The notes beneath the pieces were generated by a model. That model had not been told where the DNA came from and searched no databases. It saw nothing but the letters and a program-made list of their open reading frames with translations. A stretch of 49,299 bases of DNA from JBPOJN01 sp052033505 (GTDB taxonomy: Bacteria; UBA10199; JACPAL01; GCA-016699445), in the NCBI GenBank assembly GCA_052033505.1, contig JBPOJN010000011.1, positions 1-49,299 of the forward strand. The letters are read 5' to 3'. Of this stretch, positions 1-8,953 are shown in pieces; the first letter of the stretch is position 1, and each line of letters begins with the position of its first letter. The position numbers were made by a program, and so were the translations under genes.

Positions 1-690
1 CTCCACCGACAATGCAATCGTGAGCGACGAAATATCTCGTTGCAAAGCCGGCGTCCGATCAATTGATTCCGAGGCCTTCGCCATCATCTGCCGATGGAAA
101 TTCGTCACCGCGAGCGACAGCACTTCGCGCGACGTCGTGATGTTGCGTTCAGAGGGGACGAGCCTGCCGTCTTCGCGCTTTAAAAATCCTATTTTTTGCA
201 GAAGCTCGAGGGCCGTCGCCGCTTCACGCTCTGTAATCCGCGGCGACAACATCCTCGCAATCCATCTCGGACTCTCTTTGAAATACGGCAATAGCGTCAT
301 CTCCCGGACCGCTGCATAGTACCAACGCGAGTAATAAACGAACGCATCCGCCTCAATCTCGCGCATCTCTCGGTATTTTTTAGAAGCCGCCAAGCGCCGG
401 TAATAGTCGTTACGCTCTTCGTGTTTCGTCGCCTGATTGAAATGAACGAGATTTTCAAAATACGCCGCCTCGTCACGTCCTAACTTCAAGGCTTTCACAA
501 AACCTCGAATACCCTCTCGGCCTAGATTGCGTTTCCCTTCCATGACTAGTTTCAAAAAATTGGGAGATCGAAACCCGGCCAAGCGGCCAAAGGATCGAAA
601 CGAAAATTGAGATCCTTTTTTCTCTTTTTGTTCGCGGTAATAATCTTGGAGAAATCGCCGGCAGTCTAAATAATGAAAAATATCGATCAT
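1..690 (-). CDS. TIGR02147-family regulator, C-terminus cut by window edge
   Basis: The leftward frame is open from an ATG at 690 to the window edge, 230 codons. It begins MIDIFHYLDCRRFLQDYY and continues with SFRSFGRLAGFRSPNFLKLV, then a second half typical of TIGR02147 proteins (YYSRWYYAAVREM, then a segment around AATALELLQKIGFLKRE that resembles a winged helix). It is clearly paralogous to the protein at 17345-18208, which shares the D-Y/C-R-xF-L start and the SFLKLV..KRNL block. Family members are proposed transcription regulators, often beside lipoprotein genes. The partner here would lie outside the window. The region upstream (691-949) is very AT-rich from about 690 to 790 and probably holds divergent promoters for this gene and uvrB. 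Confidence 0.85.
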   Translation of the reverse strand, partial: MIDIFHYLDCRRFLQDYYREQKEKKGSQFSFRSFGRLAGFRSPNFLKLVMEGKRNLGREGIRGFVKALKLGRDEAAYFENLVHFNQATKHEERNDYYRRLAASKKYREMREIEADAFVYYSRWYYAAVREMTLLPYFKESPRWIARMLSPRITEREAATALELLQKIGFLKREDGRLVPSERNITTSREVLSLAVTNFHRQMMAKASESIDRTPALQRDISSLTIALSVE

Positions 691-949
691 TACTGATTTA
701 ATAGAATACAGTTATTTAATAATAAACCATAAAATTGATATGTTTTAACATTATAAATTAATATTTATTATTATATTAGAATACGACTATGTTTCGCCTT
801 TTGCATTCCATGAGCTGCCCTCCCAAAAGCTGAAGCTCTCCTGAACTCAAGGAGCATTTTTCCGGAAGCGTATCTATTTTTGAATAACACGACGCGAAAA
901 CTTAAAGACTTGCGGACCCGGCATGGACGGCAGGATAGTCTCTGAAATC

Positions 950-2950
950 ATGGCCTCTCAAAAATTCAAACTCGTCTCCGACTACACCCCCAAAGGCGAT
1001 CAGCCGCGTGCGATCGGGGAATTGACCGAAGGCATCCTGCGCGGGGACAAGCACCAGACCTTGGTCGGCGTCACCGGCAGCGGCAAGACGTTTTCGATGG
1101 CGCACGTGATCGCGAACGTCAACAAACCCACGCTCGTCATGGCGCCGAATAAAACGCTCGCGGCCCAGCTCTTCGCGGAGTTCAAGGAACTCTTCCCGCT
1201 GAACGCCGTCGAATATTTCGTGTCTTATTATGATTACTACCAACCCGAAGCCTACGTGCCCGCGCGCGACCTCTTCATCGAGAAGGATTCATCGATCAAC
1301 GAAGAAATCGACAAGCTGCGCCACGGCGCCACGCGCTCATTGTTCGAACGGCGCGACGTCATCATCGTGGCCTCCGTCTCTTGCATCTACGGCTTAGGCT
1401 CGCCGGACGCCTATAAAGACTTGGTCGTCACCGTCGAAACCGGCCAAGAATATCCCAGGCAAGAGCTCCTGAAGGACCTGATCAAGATTCAATACGAGCG
1501 CAACGATGTAGATTTCCACCGCGCGACGTTCCGCGTGCGCGGTGACGTGGTCGAAATCTTTCCGGCCCATGAAGAAGACCGCGCGATCCGCGTAGAATTT
1601 TTCGGCGACGAGATCGACGCGATTTCCGAGATCGATCCCCTCCGCGGCGTCACTTACCAAAAGATTAAAAACGTCACGATCTATCCGGCTTCCCACTTCG
1701 TGACCCCCGAATCGCTGATGAAAAGGGCGTCCTCGAACATCCGCGAAGAGCTGCGCCTCCGCCTGAATGAATTCCAGCAAAACAACAAACTCGTGGAAGC
1801 CCAGCGCATCGAACAGCGCACCCAATACGACCTGGAGATGATGGAAGAAATCGGTTTCTGCAAAGGCATCGAAAACTACTCGCGTCACTTGACGGGCCGC
1901 GGGCCCGGACAGCCCCCGCCGGTCTTGATCGATTATTTTCCCAGCGACTGGCTGCTCATCGTGGACGAAAGCCACGTGACGATCCCGCAGGTCGGTGGCA
2001 TGTACTACGGCGACCGCAGCCGCAAAGAAAACCTGGTCGAATACGGCTTCCGCCTGCCGTCGGCGCTCGACAACCGGCCACTGAAATTCGAAGAGTTCGA
2101 AAAATTGGTGAATCAAGCGGTGTATGTTTCGGCCACGCCCGCCGATTATGAATTGAAGCAATCCAAGGGCGTCGTGGTCGAACAGATCATCCGCCCGACC
2201 GGCTTGATCGACCCGCAAATCTCGGTGCGGCCGATCGCGACCCAGGTCGACGACCTGGAAAAGGAAATCCACGGACGCATCGCGAAAAACGAACGCGTCT
2301 TGGTGACGACGCTGACCAAGCGCATGGCCGAAGACCTCACGAAGTATTACCAGGAGAAAGGCATCAAGGTCCGCTACCTGCACTCCGACATCGACACGCT
2401 GGAGCGTATGGACATCCTGAGATCGTTGCGACTGGGCGAATTCGACGTCTTGGTCGGCATTAACCTCCTGCGCGAAGGATTGGATCTCCCGGAAGTGTCG
2501 CTCGTCGCGATCCTCGACGGCGACAAAGAAGGTTTCTTAAGATCCACGCGGTCGCTGATCCAGACCTTCGGCCGCGCCGCGCGAAACGTGAACGGCCAGG
2601 TCATCCTCTACGCCGACCATCATACCGACTCGATGAAACGCGCGATCGGCGAGACCGACCGCCGCCGCACGATCCAGGAAGACTACAATCGCGCGCACAA
2701 CATTACGCCCCAATCGATCCAAAAAGGCATTCGCGACGCCTTGAGCTCCATCTACGAAAAAGATTACGTAACGGTCGAAGCCGATCCCGAGGACCAGGTC
2801 GCGCTGGAAAATATCCCCAGAAAAATCGAATCCCTTAAAAAAGAAATGCGTAAAGCCGCCGAAAAAATGGAATTCGAAACCGCCGCGGCGATCCGTGATA
2901 GGATCAAGAAGTTGCGGGATCGGGAACTGGCTCTAGGTATCAAGGCTTGA
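950..2950 (+). CDS. uvrB: UvrABC system protein B (excinuclease helicase subunit)
   Basis: Damage-verifying helicase subunit of nucleotide excision repair, acting in the cytoplasm with UvrA and UvrC. Counted from the upstream ATG at 923, Walker A GVTGSGKT is residues 49-56. The beta-hairpin signature YFVSYYDYYQPEAYVP, the DESH box, the late helicase motif QTFGRAARN and a C-terminal UVR motif (KEMRKAAEKMEFETAAAIRDRI) are all present. I prefer the ATG at 950 (MASQKFKLVSDY) because UvrB proteins usually begin a few residues before FKLVSDY and an AGGA lies at 932-935. The ATG at 923 would add nine residues. The 3' end overlaps the convergent permease gene by 11 bp. uvrC lies 3.6 kb downstream on the same strand, but not in one operon. 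Confidence 0.97.
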   Translation: MASQKFKLVSDYTPKGDQPRAIGELTEGILRGDKHQTLVGVTGSGKTFSMAHVIANVNKPTLVMAPNKTLAAQLFAEFKELFPLNAVEYFVSYYDYYQPEAYVPARDLFIEKDSSINEEIDKLRHGATRSLFERRDVIIVASVSCIYGLGSPDAYKDLVVTVETGQEYPRQELLKDLIKIQYERNDVDFHRATFRVRGDVVEIFPAHEEDRAIRVEFFGDEIDAISEIDPLRGVTYQKIKNVTIYPASHFVTPESLMKRASSNIREELRLRLNEFQQNNKLVEAQRIEQRTQYDLEMMEEIGFCKGIENYSRHLTGRGPGQPPPVLIDYFPSDWLLIVDESHVTIPQVGGMYYGDRSRKENLVEYGFRLPSALDNRPLKFEEFEKLVNQAVYVSATPADYELKQSKGVVVEQIIRPTGLIDPQISVRPIATQVDDLEKEIHGRIAKNERVLVTTLTKRMAEDLTKYYQEKGIKVRYLHSDIDTLERMDILRSLRLGEFDVLVGINLLREGLDLPEVSLVAILDGDKEGFLRSTRSLIQTFGRAARNVNGQVILYADHHTDSMKRAIGETDRRRTIQEDYNRAHNITPQSIQKGIRDALSSIYEKDYVTVEADPEDQVALENIPRKIESLKKEMRKAAEKMEFETAAAIRDRIKKLRDRELALGIKA

Positions 2951-4232
2951 GCTTTGTCGGGGAACACCACTTTTGGAATCCCCATACGAGAAACCCGATC
3001 CCTAAAAGGATGCTTCCCCGCGCGAAGGCTTCCCACGGAAATTGCGAAATCAACCCGAGGCACAACAGCCCCCCAATGATCGGGAAGAAGAAAGGGAATC
3101 GCATCCCCTTCTCTTTCGTTTTCCGCCGCTTGATCAGGACCAAGCTCACGTGCACCATCAAAAACGCTATCATGATCAAGAGGCTCGTCGTTTGCGCCAG
3201 TATTTTCAGATCTCCGGTGAAGGTCAGTAAAACAACCGCTGTCCCCGCGATCACGACGCCCACCCACGGCGTTTTCCTCTTGGCGTGCACTTTACTGATG
3301 AATTTCGGGATCAAGCCCTCTTCCGACATCCCGTAGAGCAGGCGCGAAGCCATGATGAGGTTCGCGAGTCCCGTATTCGCGATTGCGAAGATCGCGATGA
3401 CCGAGAAAAGATTCAAAAACCAATCCCACCCGGCTTTTTGAAACACCAAAAGCAGCGGGGTTTCCGACGAAGGGATCGTGGATTCCGGGACGTTAAGCTG
3501 CAGGGTCAGGACGACGAGTACGTACATAACGGTCGAAACGATGACGGAGACCAGGATCGCCCGTGGCACGTCGCGCTTGGGATTCTTGGCCTCTTCGGCC
3601 AAATTGCTGATGTCTTCGAAGCCGATGTAAGCGAAAAACGCGATCGTGATGCCGCCCAAGGTCTTGAAAAGATCGAAACTCTCCCGGCTTTTCGCCAGAA
3701 ACTCTCCGGCCGGCGCCACATCCCCGCTTAAAATGAAGATTCCCGCCACGATGACGGCGACGAGACCCGAGAATTCGATCGCAGTCAGGACGACGTTTAC
3801 GCGCGAGGATTCGAGGATGCCCCAGAAACTTAAAAACGACAGGGCCGCGATGAGCAGGACCTGGCTCAAGACGGCCGGAAACGAAACCAATTCCTGCAGG
3901 TAACCACCAAAAGCGGAAATCACCGTCGCCGCCGAGGAAAGTCCTGTACCCAAAACGAAAACGCCCGCGAGAATCGCGACGAGCGGCCCGGGAATCGCAC
4001 GGCTCACGAAACCCGCCGCGCCGGACGACACGGGAAATCGCGACGAAAGCTCGGCGTAACTGAACCCCGTGAAGAGAGCGACCGCGCCCGCGAGCAGAAA
4101 ACTCACCCAAGCGCCGGAGCCGGCTTCACCGACGACCTTGCCCACGACGGTGTAGATACCCGCACCCAGCGTGTCGCCGATGCCGTAGGCCGCCAAAGAA
4201 AAGAACCCCAACCGCCTCGCGAGTTTACTCAT
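2940..4232 (-). CDS. APC-superfamily amino-acid permease
   Basis: A 430-residue polytopic inner-membrane protein with about twelve hydrophobic segments. The first transmembrane helix carries GIGDTLGAGIYTVVGKVVG, the broken-helix substrate-binding signature of APC amino-acid/polyamine transporters. FFAYIGFEDISNLAEEAKNPKRDVPRAI, also a hallmark of this superfamily, sits mid-protein. It would import amino acids by cation symport or exchange. The substrate cannot be read from sequence. It ends convergently with uvrB (11-bp overlap) and starts 63 bp from the divergent START-like gene. Confidence 0.9.
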   Translation of the reverse strand: MSKLARRLGFFSLAAYGIGDTLGAGIYTVVGKVVGEAGSGAWVSFLLAGAVALFTGFSYAELSSRFPVSSGAAGFVSRAIPGPLVAILAGVFVLGTGLSSAATVISAFGGYLQELVSFPAVLSQVLLIAALSFLSFWGILESSRVNVVLTAIEFSGLVAVIVAGIFILSGDVAPAGEFLAKSRESFDLFKTLGGITIAFFAYIGFEDISNLAEEAKNPKRDVPRAILVSVIVSTVMYVLVVLTLQLNVPESTIPSSETPLLLVFQKAGWDWFLNLFSVIAIFAIANTGLANLIMASRLLYGMSEEGLIPKFISKVHAKRKTPWVGVVIAGTAVVLLTFTGDLKILAQTTSLLIMIAFLMVHVSLVLIKRRKTKEKGMRFPFFFPIIGGLLCLGLISQFPWEAFARGSILLGIGFLVWGFQKWCSPTKLKP

Positions 4233-4295
4233 GATTGCTTGCTAGCAAAAATCCCCTTCTCGGGATATTTTTCCGTTCGGAGAAAAAATAAAACA

Positions 4296-4757
4296 ATGGG
4301 CGCCGCGGACTACCACTTCCTCAGCCATTGGATGGTCAAAGCACCCATCGCCCTCGTTTTTGAAATCCTCAAGGACGGTCCCGGTTATCCACGATGGTGG
4401 CCTTGTTATGTCCACGCGGAACAAGTCTCCCCGAGCGCCGTGAGGGCACTGGTTCGCGCCAAACTCCCTTATACTTTAGAGTTTACGACGGAACTGATCT
4501 TCGAAAATTCGCCGACGGAAATCGCGTTCAAATCCGCGGGAGAGCTCATAGGCACGGGACGTTGGCTCTTGAAACAAGACGGAGAACATACCGCCGTCCG
4601 GCTTTTCTGGGACGTGCGCACCGAAAAGTCCTGGATGAAACTTTTATCGCCGCTTCTGCGGCCGATCTTCCAATGGAACCACGACTGGGTCATGAAAACC
4701 GGCGAAGCCGGGCTTAAAAAAGAATTGGAAAGACGCTCTAGGGCTGCTGAGAATTAA
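4296..4757 (+). CDS. SRPBCC / START-like ligand-binding protein
   Basis: About 153 residues starting MGAADYHFLSHW. The sequence fits the SRPBCC fold (polyketide cyclase/START-like): a first strand, then APIALVFEILKDGPGYPRWWPCY, the helix/strand with the usual Y/W-P-x-W-W pattern, and a long C-terminal helix (WVMKTGEAGLKKELERRSR). Such proteins bind lipids or other hydrophobic ligands; the ligand is unknown. The start at 4296 follows GGAG at 4280-4283. The longer frame from 4239 would begin almost on top of the divergent permease start and is less likely. The 3' end overlaps the convergent lipoprotein gene by 20 bp. Confidence 0.75.
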   Translation: MGAADYHFLSHWMVKAPIALVFEILKDGPGYPRWWPCYVHAEQVSPSAVRALVRAKLPYTLEFTTELIFENSPTEIAFKSAGELIGTGRWLLKQDGEHTAVRLFWDVRTEKSWMKLLSPLLRPIFQWNHDWVMKTGEAGLKKELERRSRAAEN

Positions 4758-6084
4758 AGACAATCTGACGCGCTTCCTGAATCGCGTCTCCGTCGCAGAA
4801 ATTCATGTCCTGAAAGAAATTCTCACAGATCGCCGCGACGGCTTGGACTTCCGGCACGTTGAAATCCATGCTTACGACTACGTCTGGCGTCGTCGAGCAG
4901 TCATAATTCGCCATCGCCGCCGCGAGTCCGGCCAAAGTCTCCGACCCGCCCTCGAAAAAGGCATCGTCCGCGAAATCGAAACCATCGACTAAGTCGAACA
5001 GGTCCCCTTCTTGGAGAGATTCGTAGAAAGTATCGTGGAACTCCGACGCCCCCCCAAAGGTGTTGGTGAAATCGTTGAACGTATTTTCGAGATGGAATCC
5101 CGCCGCCTCGAAAACGAGATTTGACAGACTATCGCCGCTGAATTGACTCACGATGTAGTTTTTCATGCTGAAAGAATTTTCCTGAAACGAGCCGGTCTGT
5201 ACGATCTTGGAAGTCAAAAAATCCCCGGAGACCGAAATGAATCCTTCGAAATTATTACCTTCACCTTCGAAAAAGACATGGGCGTTTCTCTCCTGAGTCG
5301 TATCGAACATGATGTCTCCGGAAGCGTTCTCCACCAGAGACGCGGTGATGACGGCTCCGAAAGTCCCGAAATCAGAATTATAAGACGTGCTGGCCAATTC
5401 ATTCGCATTCACGCGGATAGTCTCATACCCGCGGGGCGTCGAGTTTCCTTCATTACAAAACCAAAGATCCGCCGCGTAGCCCGCGCTTCCGACTTCGCTG
5501 TCCGTCCCGTGGACGCGGATGAAGATGTTTTGATCCGGTTGGTCTTCGTCCGGATTCGGGGAACCGGTAATCTGTACGCCCACGACGCGCGTACCCGCGC
5601 TTTGATTAAAAATTTGCGATACATCCGGGACCGAACCGCTGACGATCGTGACCCCGGCCGCCGCCGATGGTGCGTTCTTCATATAACAAAGACTAGAACC
5701 GCCTTGGATCACGTTCTGAAAAGAATAACCCGTCGCTTGAGCCATGCGGCAAGCGCCCTCTCCGGCCCAAAACGTATTTCGTTGCTCTTCGGTGGCCGTT
5801 CCAGCCGTGTTTAGCTCGGCGATCAATCCATTCCAAAAATACGTATCGGCATTCGTTTGGGTGATGGAACTTAAAATTGGCGGCGTTCCCGTGACGGATG
5901 ATTTCGTCCTCAAAGAAGCGGCATCGCTGCCACTGACGATGTCTGCAACGTCGGGAATTTGGCTTAAAGAAGTCAGAGCGACCGTAGAAGAATTACCCGA
6001 AGCGCCGGTTCCGCACCCAGCAATCAAACCTCCAAACACGCTAAGTACGAAGAAAGACAAAAACCGTCGATTTAATCCAAACAT
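4738..6084 (-). CDS. Large putative lipoprotein of unknown function
   Basis: A 448-residue protein with a type II signal peptide: MFGLNRRF, a hydrophobic stretch, then lipobox IAGC with Cys at about residue 24, followed by a Gly/Ser-rich linker (GTGASGNSS). The start follows a strong purine-rich AGGGGGG. The mature part is acidic and rich in Asn, Phe and Thr, with several Cys that might form disulfides. I recognise no domain. It is probably anchored in the outer membrane. Its stop lies within the last codons of the convergent START-like gene. Confidence 0.75.
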   Translation of the reverse strand: MFGLNRRFLSFFVLSVFGGLIAGCGTGASGNSSTVALTSLSQIPDVADIVSGSDAASLRTKSSVTGTPPILSSITQTNADTYFWNGLIAELNTAGTATEEQRNTFWAGEGACRMAQATGYSFQNVIQGGSSLCYMKNAPSAAAGVTIVSGSVPDVSQIFNQSAGTRVVGVQITGSPNPDEDQPDQNIFIRVHGTDSEVGSAGYAADLWFCNEGNSTPRGYETIRVNANELASTSYNSDFGTFGAVITASLVENASGDIMFDTTQERNAHVFFEGEGNNFEGFISVSGDFLTSKIVQTGSFQENSFSMKNYIVSQFSGDSLSNLVFEAAGFHLENTFNDFTNTFGGASEFHDTFYESLQEGDLFDLVDGFDFADDAFFEGGSETLAGLAAAMANYDCSTTPDVVVSMDFNVPEVQAVAAICENFFQDMNFCDGDAIQEARQIVFNSQQP

Positions 6085-6201
6085 AAGACCCCCCTCTTAG
6101 GTAATCGGCCTGGTTTGAATTTGAGATTATAAGGATTTTTAAAATATTATGAAATTATATTATCAAAAATATAATTATTCGTGGGTTATTAAAAACTTGT
6201 T

Positions 6202-6498
6202 TTAAGGATTCGCGACACCGAAGGCGACGGTTCCGGCGAAAAAACCCATCAAACAGCACCATCCCAAGGCCAAGACGCAAAAAAGCAGACTGACATTCGT
6301 CTTGCCTCGGAAGAAAAAAATCCAGGCGAGCGCCGGGAACAGCCAGGCGATCAGGTTCACGGCGAACAAAGCCAGACCGAAAGTAAACCCTCCCGGAGAT
6401 CGTATAACTTCCAATCCCATCCATCCGAAAAATCCCCCGAGAATCAAAGCGGCCAAGGAGACAATGCCGTTTAAAAAATAAAAAAGGTAGGAAGCCAT
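6202..6498 (-). CDS. Small integral membrane protein
   Basis: A 98-residue very hydrophobic protein (MASYLFYFLNGIVSLAALIL...) with about three predicted membrane helices and few charged residues outside FFRGKTN. It is divergent from uvrC, 75 bp away. An overlapping leftward frame (6155-6532) is rich in Arg and looks like a shadow. I recognise no family. The very hydrophobic composition and sensible start support it as real. Confidence 0.6.
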   Translation of the reverse strand: MASYLFYFLNGIVSLAALILGGFFGWMGLEVIRSPGGFTFGLALFAVNLIAWLFPALAWIFFFRGKTNVSLLFCVLALGWCCLMGFFAGTVAFGVANP

Positions 6499-6573
6499 GC
6501 CCCGATATCGTCATTTTCCGGGACTCTCTCAAGACTTTTTCTTTCCGGATTTCGATTGTAGAGTGCTCCTTCC

Positions 6574-8391
6574 ATGGATCTCACGCACAAAATCACCAAC
6601 TTTCCCGGTTCTCCCGGCGTCTACCTGATGAAAGACGGTGAAGGCCGCATCATCTACGTCGGCAAGGCCATCGACCTCAAAAAACGCGTCTCCCAATACC
6701 TGCCGCGCGAATCCGGCTCCGCCGGTTCAAGTGAAAGTGGGGGGCTCGGGGAGAGCGCGGAGACGCCCCCCCGCTTCAAGGATAACCGCTATCAGATCAG
6801 GTTTTTGATGAACCGCGTGACCGACATCGACTGCGTCGTCACCGACAACGAAAAAGAAGCCCTCCTCCTCGAAAACACGCTGATCAAGAAACACAGGCCC
6901 CGCTACAACATCGTCCTGAAGGACGATAAAAGCTACGTCAGCATCAAGTTCTCGCTCAAAGACGAATTCCCCCGCCTCTACGTCACGCGCACGATCCGAA
7001 AAGACGGGTCCCTGTACTTCGGCCCTTATTCTTCCGCCGCGGCGGCGCGCGAAACGGTCGAATTCATCGAAAAATATTTCCGTCTCCGCAATTGCTCCGA
7101 TCACGAATTCGCCAACCGCGTGCGACCTTGCCTCCAGTACCAAATGCACCGTTGCGACGCGCCGTGCGTACAGTACATTTCGCGCGAAAATTACAAACAC
7201 GTCGCCGACCAGGCGAAACTTTTCCTGCAGGGCCGCAAGGGGGACTTGGTCAAAGAATTGGAAAAGGACATGGAGGCCCAGGCCGAGCGCGAGGAATTCG
7301 AAAAAGCCGCCAACACGCGCGATCTCCTCTCTTCCATCCGCGAGACCTTGGAAAAACAGAAAGTCGACCGGCACCAGTGGCTCGACCAAGATGCAATCGG
7401 ATATTACCGCGAAGGATCCCACCTGACTTTCTGCGTTTTGATGATCCGCGAAGGCAAGATGTGGGAGTCGCTGCTCTTTCACGTCAAAGGTGAAGGCGAG
7501 ACGGAAGACTTGCTGTCTTCGTTTTTGGAGCAATTCTACGGCGAAGACCGCGTCCTGCCCGACGAAATCCTGATCCCCGCCGACATCCCCTCGCGGGCGG
7601 CCTTGACCGAAATCCTAATCGAGCGGGACCCGGAAAACACCAAGATCGAAATCCTGATCCCCCAACGCGGCGATCGCATGGACCTGGTCTCGCTGGCCGG
7701 CCGCAACGCACGCGAAGGCTTCGAACGACGCTCTCAAAAACACGAAGAGACGCGCGATACTTTAATCGGTCTCCAGGAGGATTTGGGTCTCCAAAATTTC
7801 CCGCGCCGTATGGAATGCTTCGATATTTCGAATATCAGCGGAGAGCATTCGGTCGGGTCGCTGGTCTGTTTCGTCGACGGCCTCATGTATAGAAAAGGCT
7901 ACCGCCGTTTCCGCATCAAAACCGTCCAGGGCCCCGACGATTTCGCATCCATGAAAGAGGTCTTGAGCCGCCGCCTCTTGCACTTGCCCGAATCCGGAGG
8001 TTCAGACGGCCCGGACGATCGGGACCGCTGGGTTCGTCCCGACCTCTTGGTCATCGACGGCGGCAAAGGACAACTCAACGCGGTTCAAACGGCCTTGGAA
8101 GAACTAAACGTCACCGGCGTTGACCTGATTTCACTCGCTAAGGGAGACAAAGTGAAGCCGGGAGAATCCGGCTCCGCCGGTTCGGACGGCGGGGGGGTTG
8201 GGGGGACGGCGAATGCCTCCCCCCATGATCAAGACAAAGTTTACATCCCCGGCCGTAAAAACTCCGTGCCTTTACGCTCCAAATCCGAACTTCACCTGCT
8301 CATGAGGATCCGCGACGAGGCCCACCGATTCGCGATCACCTATCACCGCAACCTCCGCTCCAAGGCGTTCTTGCCCAAAAAAAAGAAGTAA
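6574..8391 (+). CDS. uvrC: UvrABC system protein C with in-frame insertions and no C-terminal HhH pair
   Basis: Dual-incision nuclease of nucleotide excision repair. The N-terminal GIY-YIG domain is recognisable (GVYLMKDG...IIYVGKAIDLKKRV, residues 15-39), as are the UVR motif (KDMEAQAEREEFEKAANTRDLL), the RNase H-like second nuclease region (FDISNISGEHSVGSLVCF; PDLLVIDGGKGQL) and DEAHRFAITYHR. Three Gly/Ser-rich stretches are not family-like: about residues 45-67 inside the GIY-YIG domain, about 473-485, and about 531-550. Each is encoded by palindromic repeat DNA. The protein stops at RSKAFLPKKKK just after DEAHRFAITYHRNL, where other UvrCs continue into a tandem helix-hairpin-helix domain of some 60 residues. 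That domain is absent here. The frame is otherwise intact, so the gene is probably functional but altered. Confidence 0.95.
   Translation: MDLTHKITNFPGSPGVYLMKDGEGRIIYVGKAIDLKKRVSQYLPRESGSAGSSESGGLGESAETPPRFKDNRYQIRFLMNRVTDIDCVVTDNEKEALLLENTLIKKHRPRYNIVLKDDKSYVSIKFSLKDEFPRLYVTRTIRKDGSLYFGPYSSAAAARETVEFIEKYFRLRNCSDHEFANRVRPCLQYQMHRCDAPCVQYISRENYKHVADQAKLFLQGRKGDLVKELEKDMEAQAEREEFEKAANTRDLLSSIRETLEKQKVDRHQWLDQDAIGYYREGSHLTFCVLMIREGKMWESLLFHVKGEGETEDLLSSFLEQFYGEDRVLPDEILIPADIPSRAALTEILIERDPENTKIEILIPQRGDRMDLVSLAGRNAREGFERRSQKHEETRDTLIGLQEDLGLQNFPRRMECFDISNISGEHSVGSLVCFVDGLMYRKGYRRFRIKTVQGPDDFASMKEVLSRRLLHLPESGGSDGPDDRDRWVRPDLLVIDGGKGQLNAVQTALEELNVTGVDLISLAKGDKVKPGESGSAGSDGGGVGGTANASPHDQDKVYIPGRKNSVPLRSKSELHLLMRIRDEAHRFAITYHRNLRSKAFLPKKKK
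6709..6772 (+). repeat. In-frame palindromic element, copy 1 (within uvrC)
   Basis: A 20-bp unit (6709-6728) reads GAATCCGGCTCCGCCGGTTC and folds on itself: CCGGC pairs with GCCGG around TCC, extended by GAA/TTC past one bulged base. It is followed by a G-run/C-run hairpin, GGGGGGC at 6739-6745 against GCCCCCC at 6765-6771. The 20-bp unit recurs exactly at 8164-8183. The DNA adds about 23 codons to the GIY-YIG domain without breaking the frame. Confidence 0.75.
7990..8026 (+). repeat. Shortened palindromic element, copy 2 (within uvrC)
   Basis: GAATCCGGAGGTTC (7990-8003) is a shortened form of the 20-bp unit at 6709 and 8164, keeping the GAATCCGG and GGTTC ends. It is followed by CCCG (8010-8013) and CGGG (8020-8023) that can pair, like the second hairpin of the other copies. 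It encodes ESGGSDGPDDRD before PDLLVIDGG. It could be an eroded copy, though this linker is also variable in the family. Confidence 0.45.
8164..8224 (+). repeat. In-frame palindromic element, copy 3 (within uvrC)
   Basis: It starts with the same 20-bp palindromic unit as 6709-6728 (8164-8183, identical) and goes on to a G-rich/C-rich hairpin: GGGGGGA (8200-8206) against TCCCCCC (8218-8224), with an inner GGC/GCC pair around a GAAT loop. It encodes about 20 residues, ESGSAGSDGGGVGGTANASP, between KVKPG and KVYIPGR, a region that is short in ordinary UvrC. Confidence 0.75.
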
Positions 8392-8599
8392 GAATCGAAT
8401 CTTAGAGGATTTTTCTCGTTCTGATCCGTCAAGGGTTTGGCGAGAGGAGTTTATTTATACTCCCCGTATTTTTATCGAAAACATTAAATTTTATTCTTAA
8501 AAAATGAATTTTCTTTATTTATTAGGGATAAAAACGTGATTTTTTGATTTTTTAAGCCAAAAAACCGACATGGCCCCTTCCTTGCAATCCTAAATAAGA

Positions 8600-8860
8600 A
8601 TGAACTTTGGACAAGCGCCCGGAACCAATCTCGAATCTCTTTCGCTTAAGGCAGGGGGGGAAGCCTTAACCGAAGCGAGACCGACCATTTTAAGCTGCGG
8701 CGGCGTCCATGTGACCCACAATCACCTACCGAACCAACCGCTTCTCTGGCTCGACATCCTCAAAATGCCCGGCATGGACATGGCCAATCGCCTCTTCGGC
8801 CTCGCGCCCGTGGCCTATGAGTGGAATCCCTACGCGGAAGAGTCGGTTTACGAGAATTAA
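8600..8860 (+). CDS. Small hypothetical protein
   Basis: An 86-residue frame, MNFGQAPGTNLESLSL..., preceded by about 200 bp of AT-rich non-coding DNA after uvrC (8392-8599). The C-terminal half contains WLDILKMPGMDMANRLFGLAPVAYEWNPY, which looks like ordinary folded protein. No strong Shine-Dalgarno is visible and I recognise no family. It lies 93 bp before another unknown gene on the same strand. Confidence 0.45.
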   Translation: MNFGQAPGTNLESLSLKAGGEALTEARPTILSCGGVHVTHNHLPNQPLLWLDILKMPGMDMANRLFGLAPVAYEWNPYAEESVYEN

Positions 8861-8953
8861 CTGCAACTCTTTGACGCAATCTGTCGCAAAATAAAGCAGT
8901 TGGATAAGTTTTCCTCGAAACTTTCTCATCTTTGAAGCGATAAGTAGTTTAAG

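Noticed and set aside
20..319. 99-residue plus-strand frame at the window start
   Set aside because: It is antisense to the TIGR02147 gene on the minus strand, whose translation is clearly family-like.
1394..2383. 329-residue open frame on the minus strand inside uvrB
   Set aside because: It is antisense to a conserved gene in GC-rich codons, has a low-complexity composition and no family resemblance; a shadow.
5143..5814. 223-residue plus-strand frame inside the lipoprotein gene
   Set aside because: Rich in Arg and antisense to a protein with a clear lipobox; a shadow.
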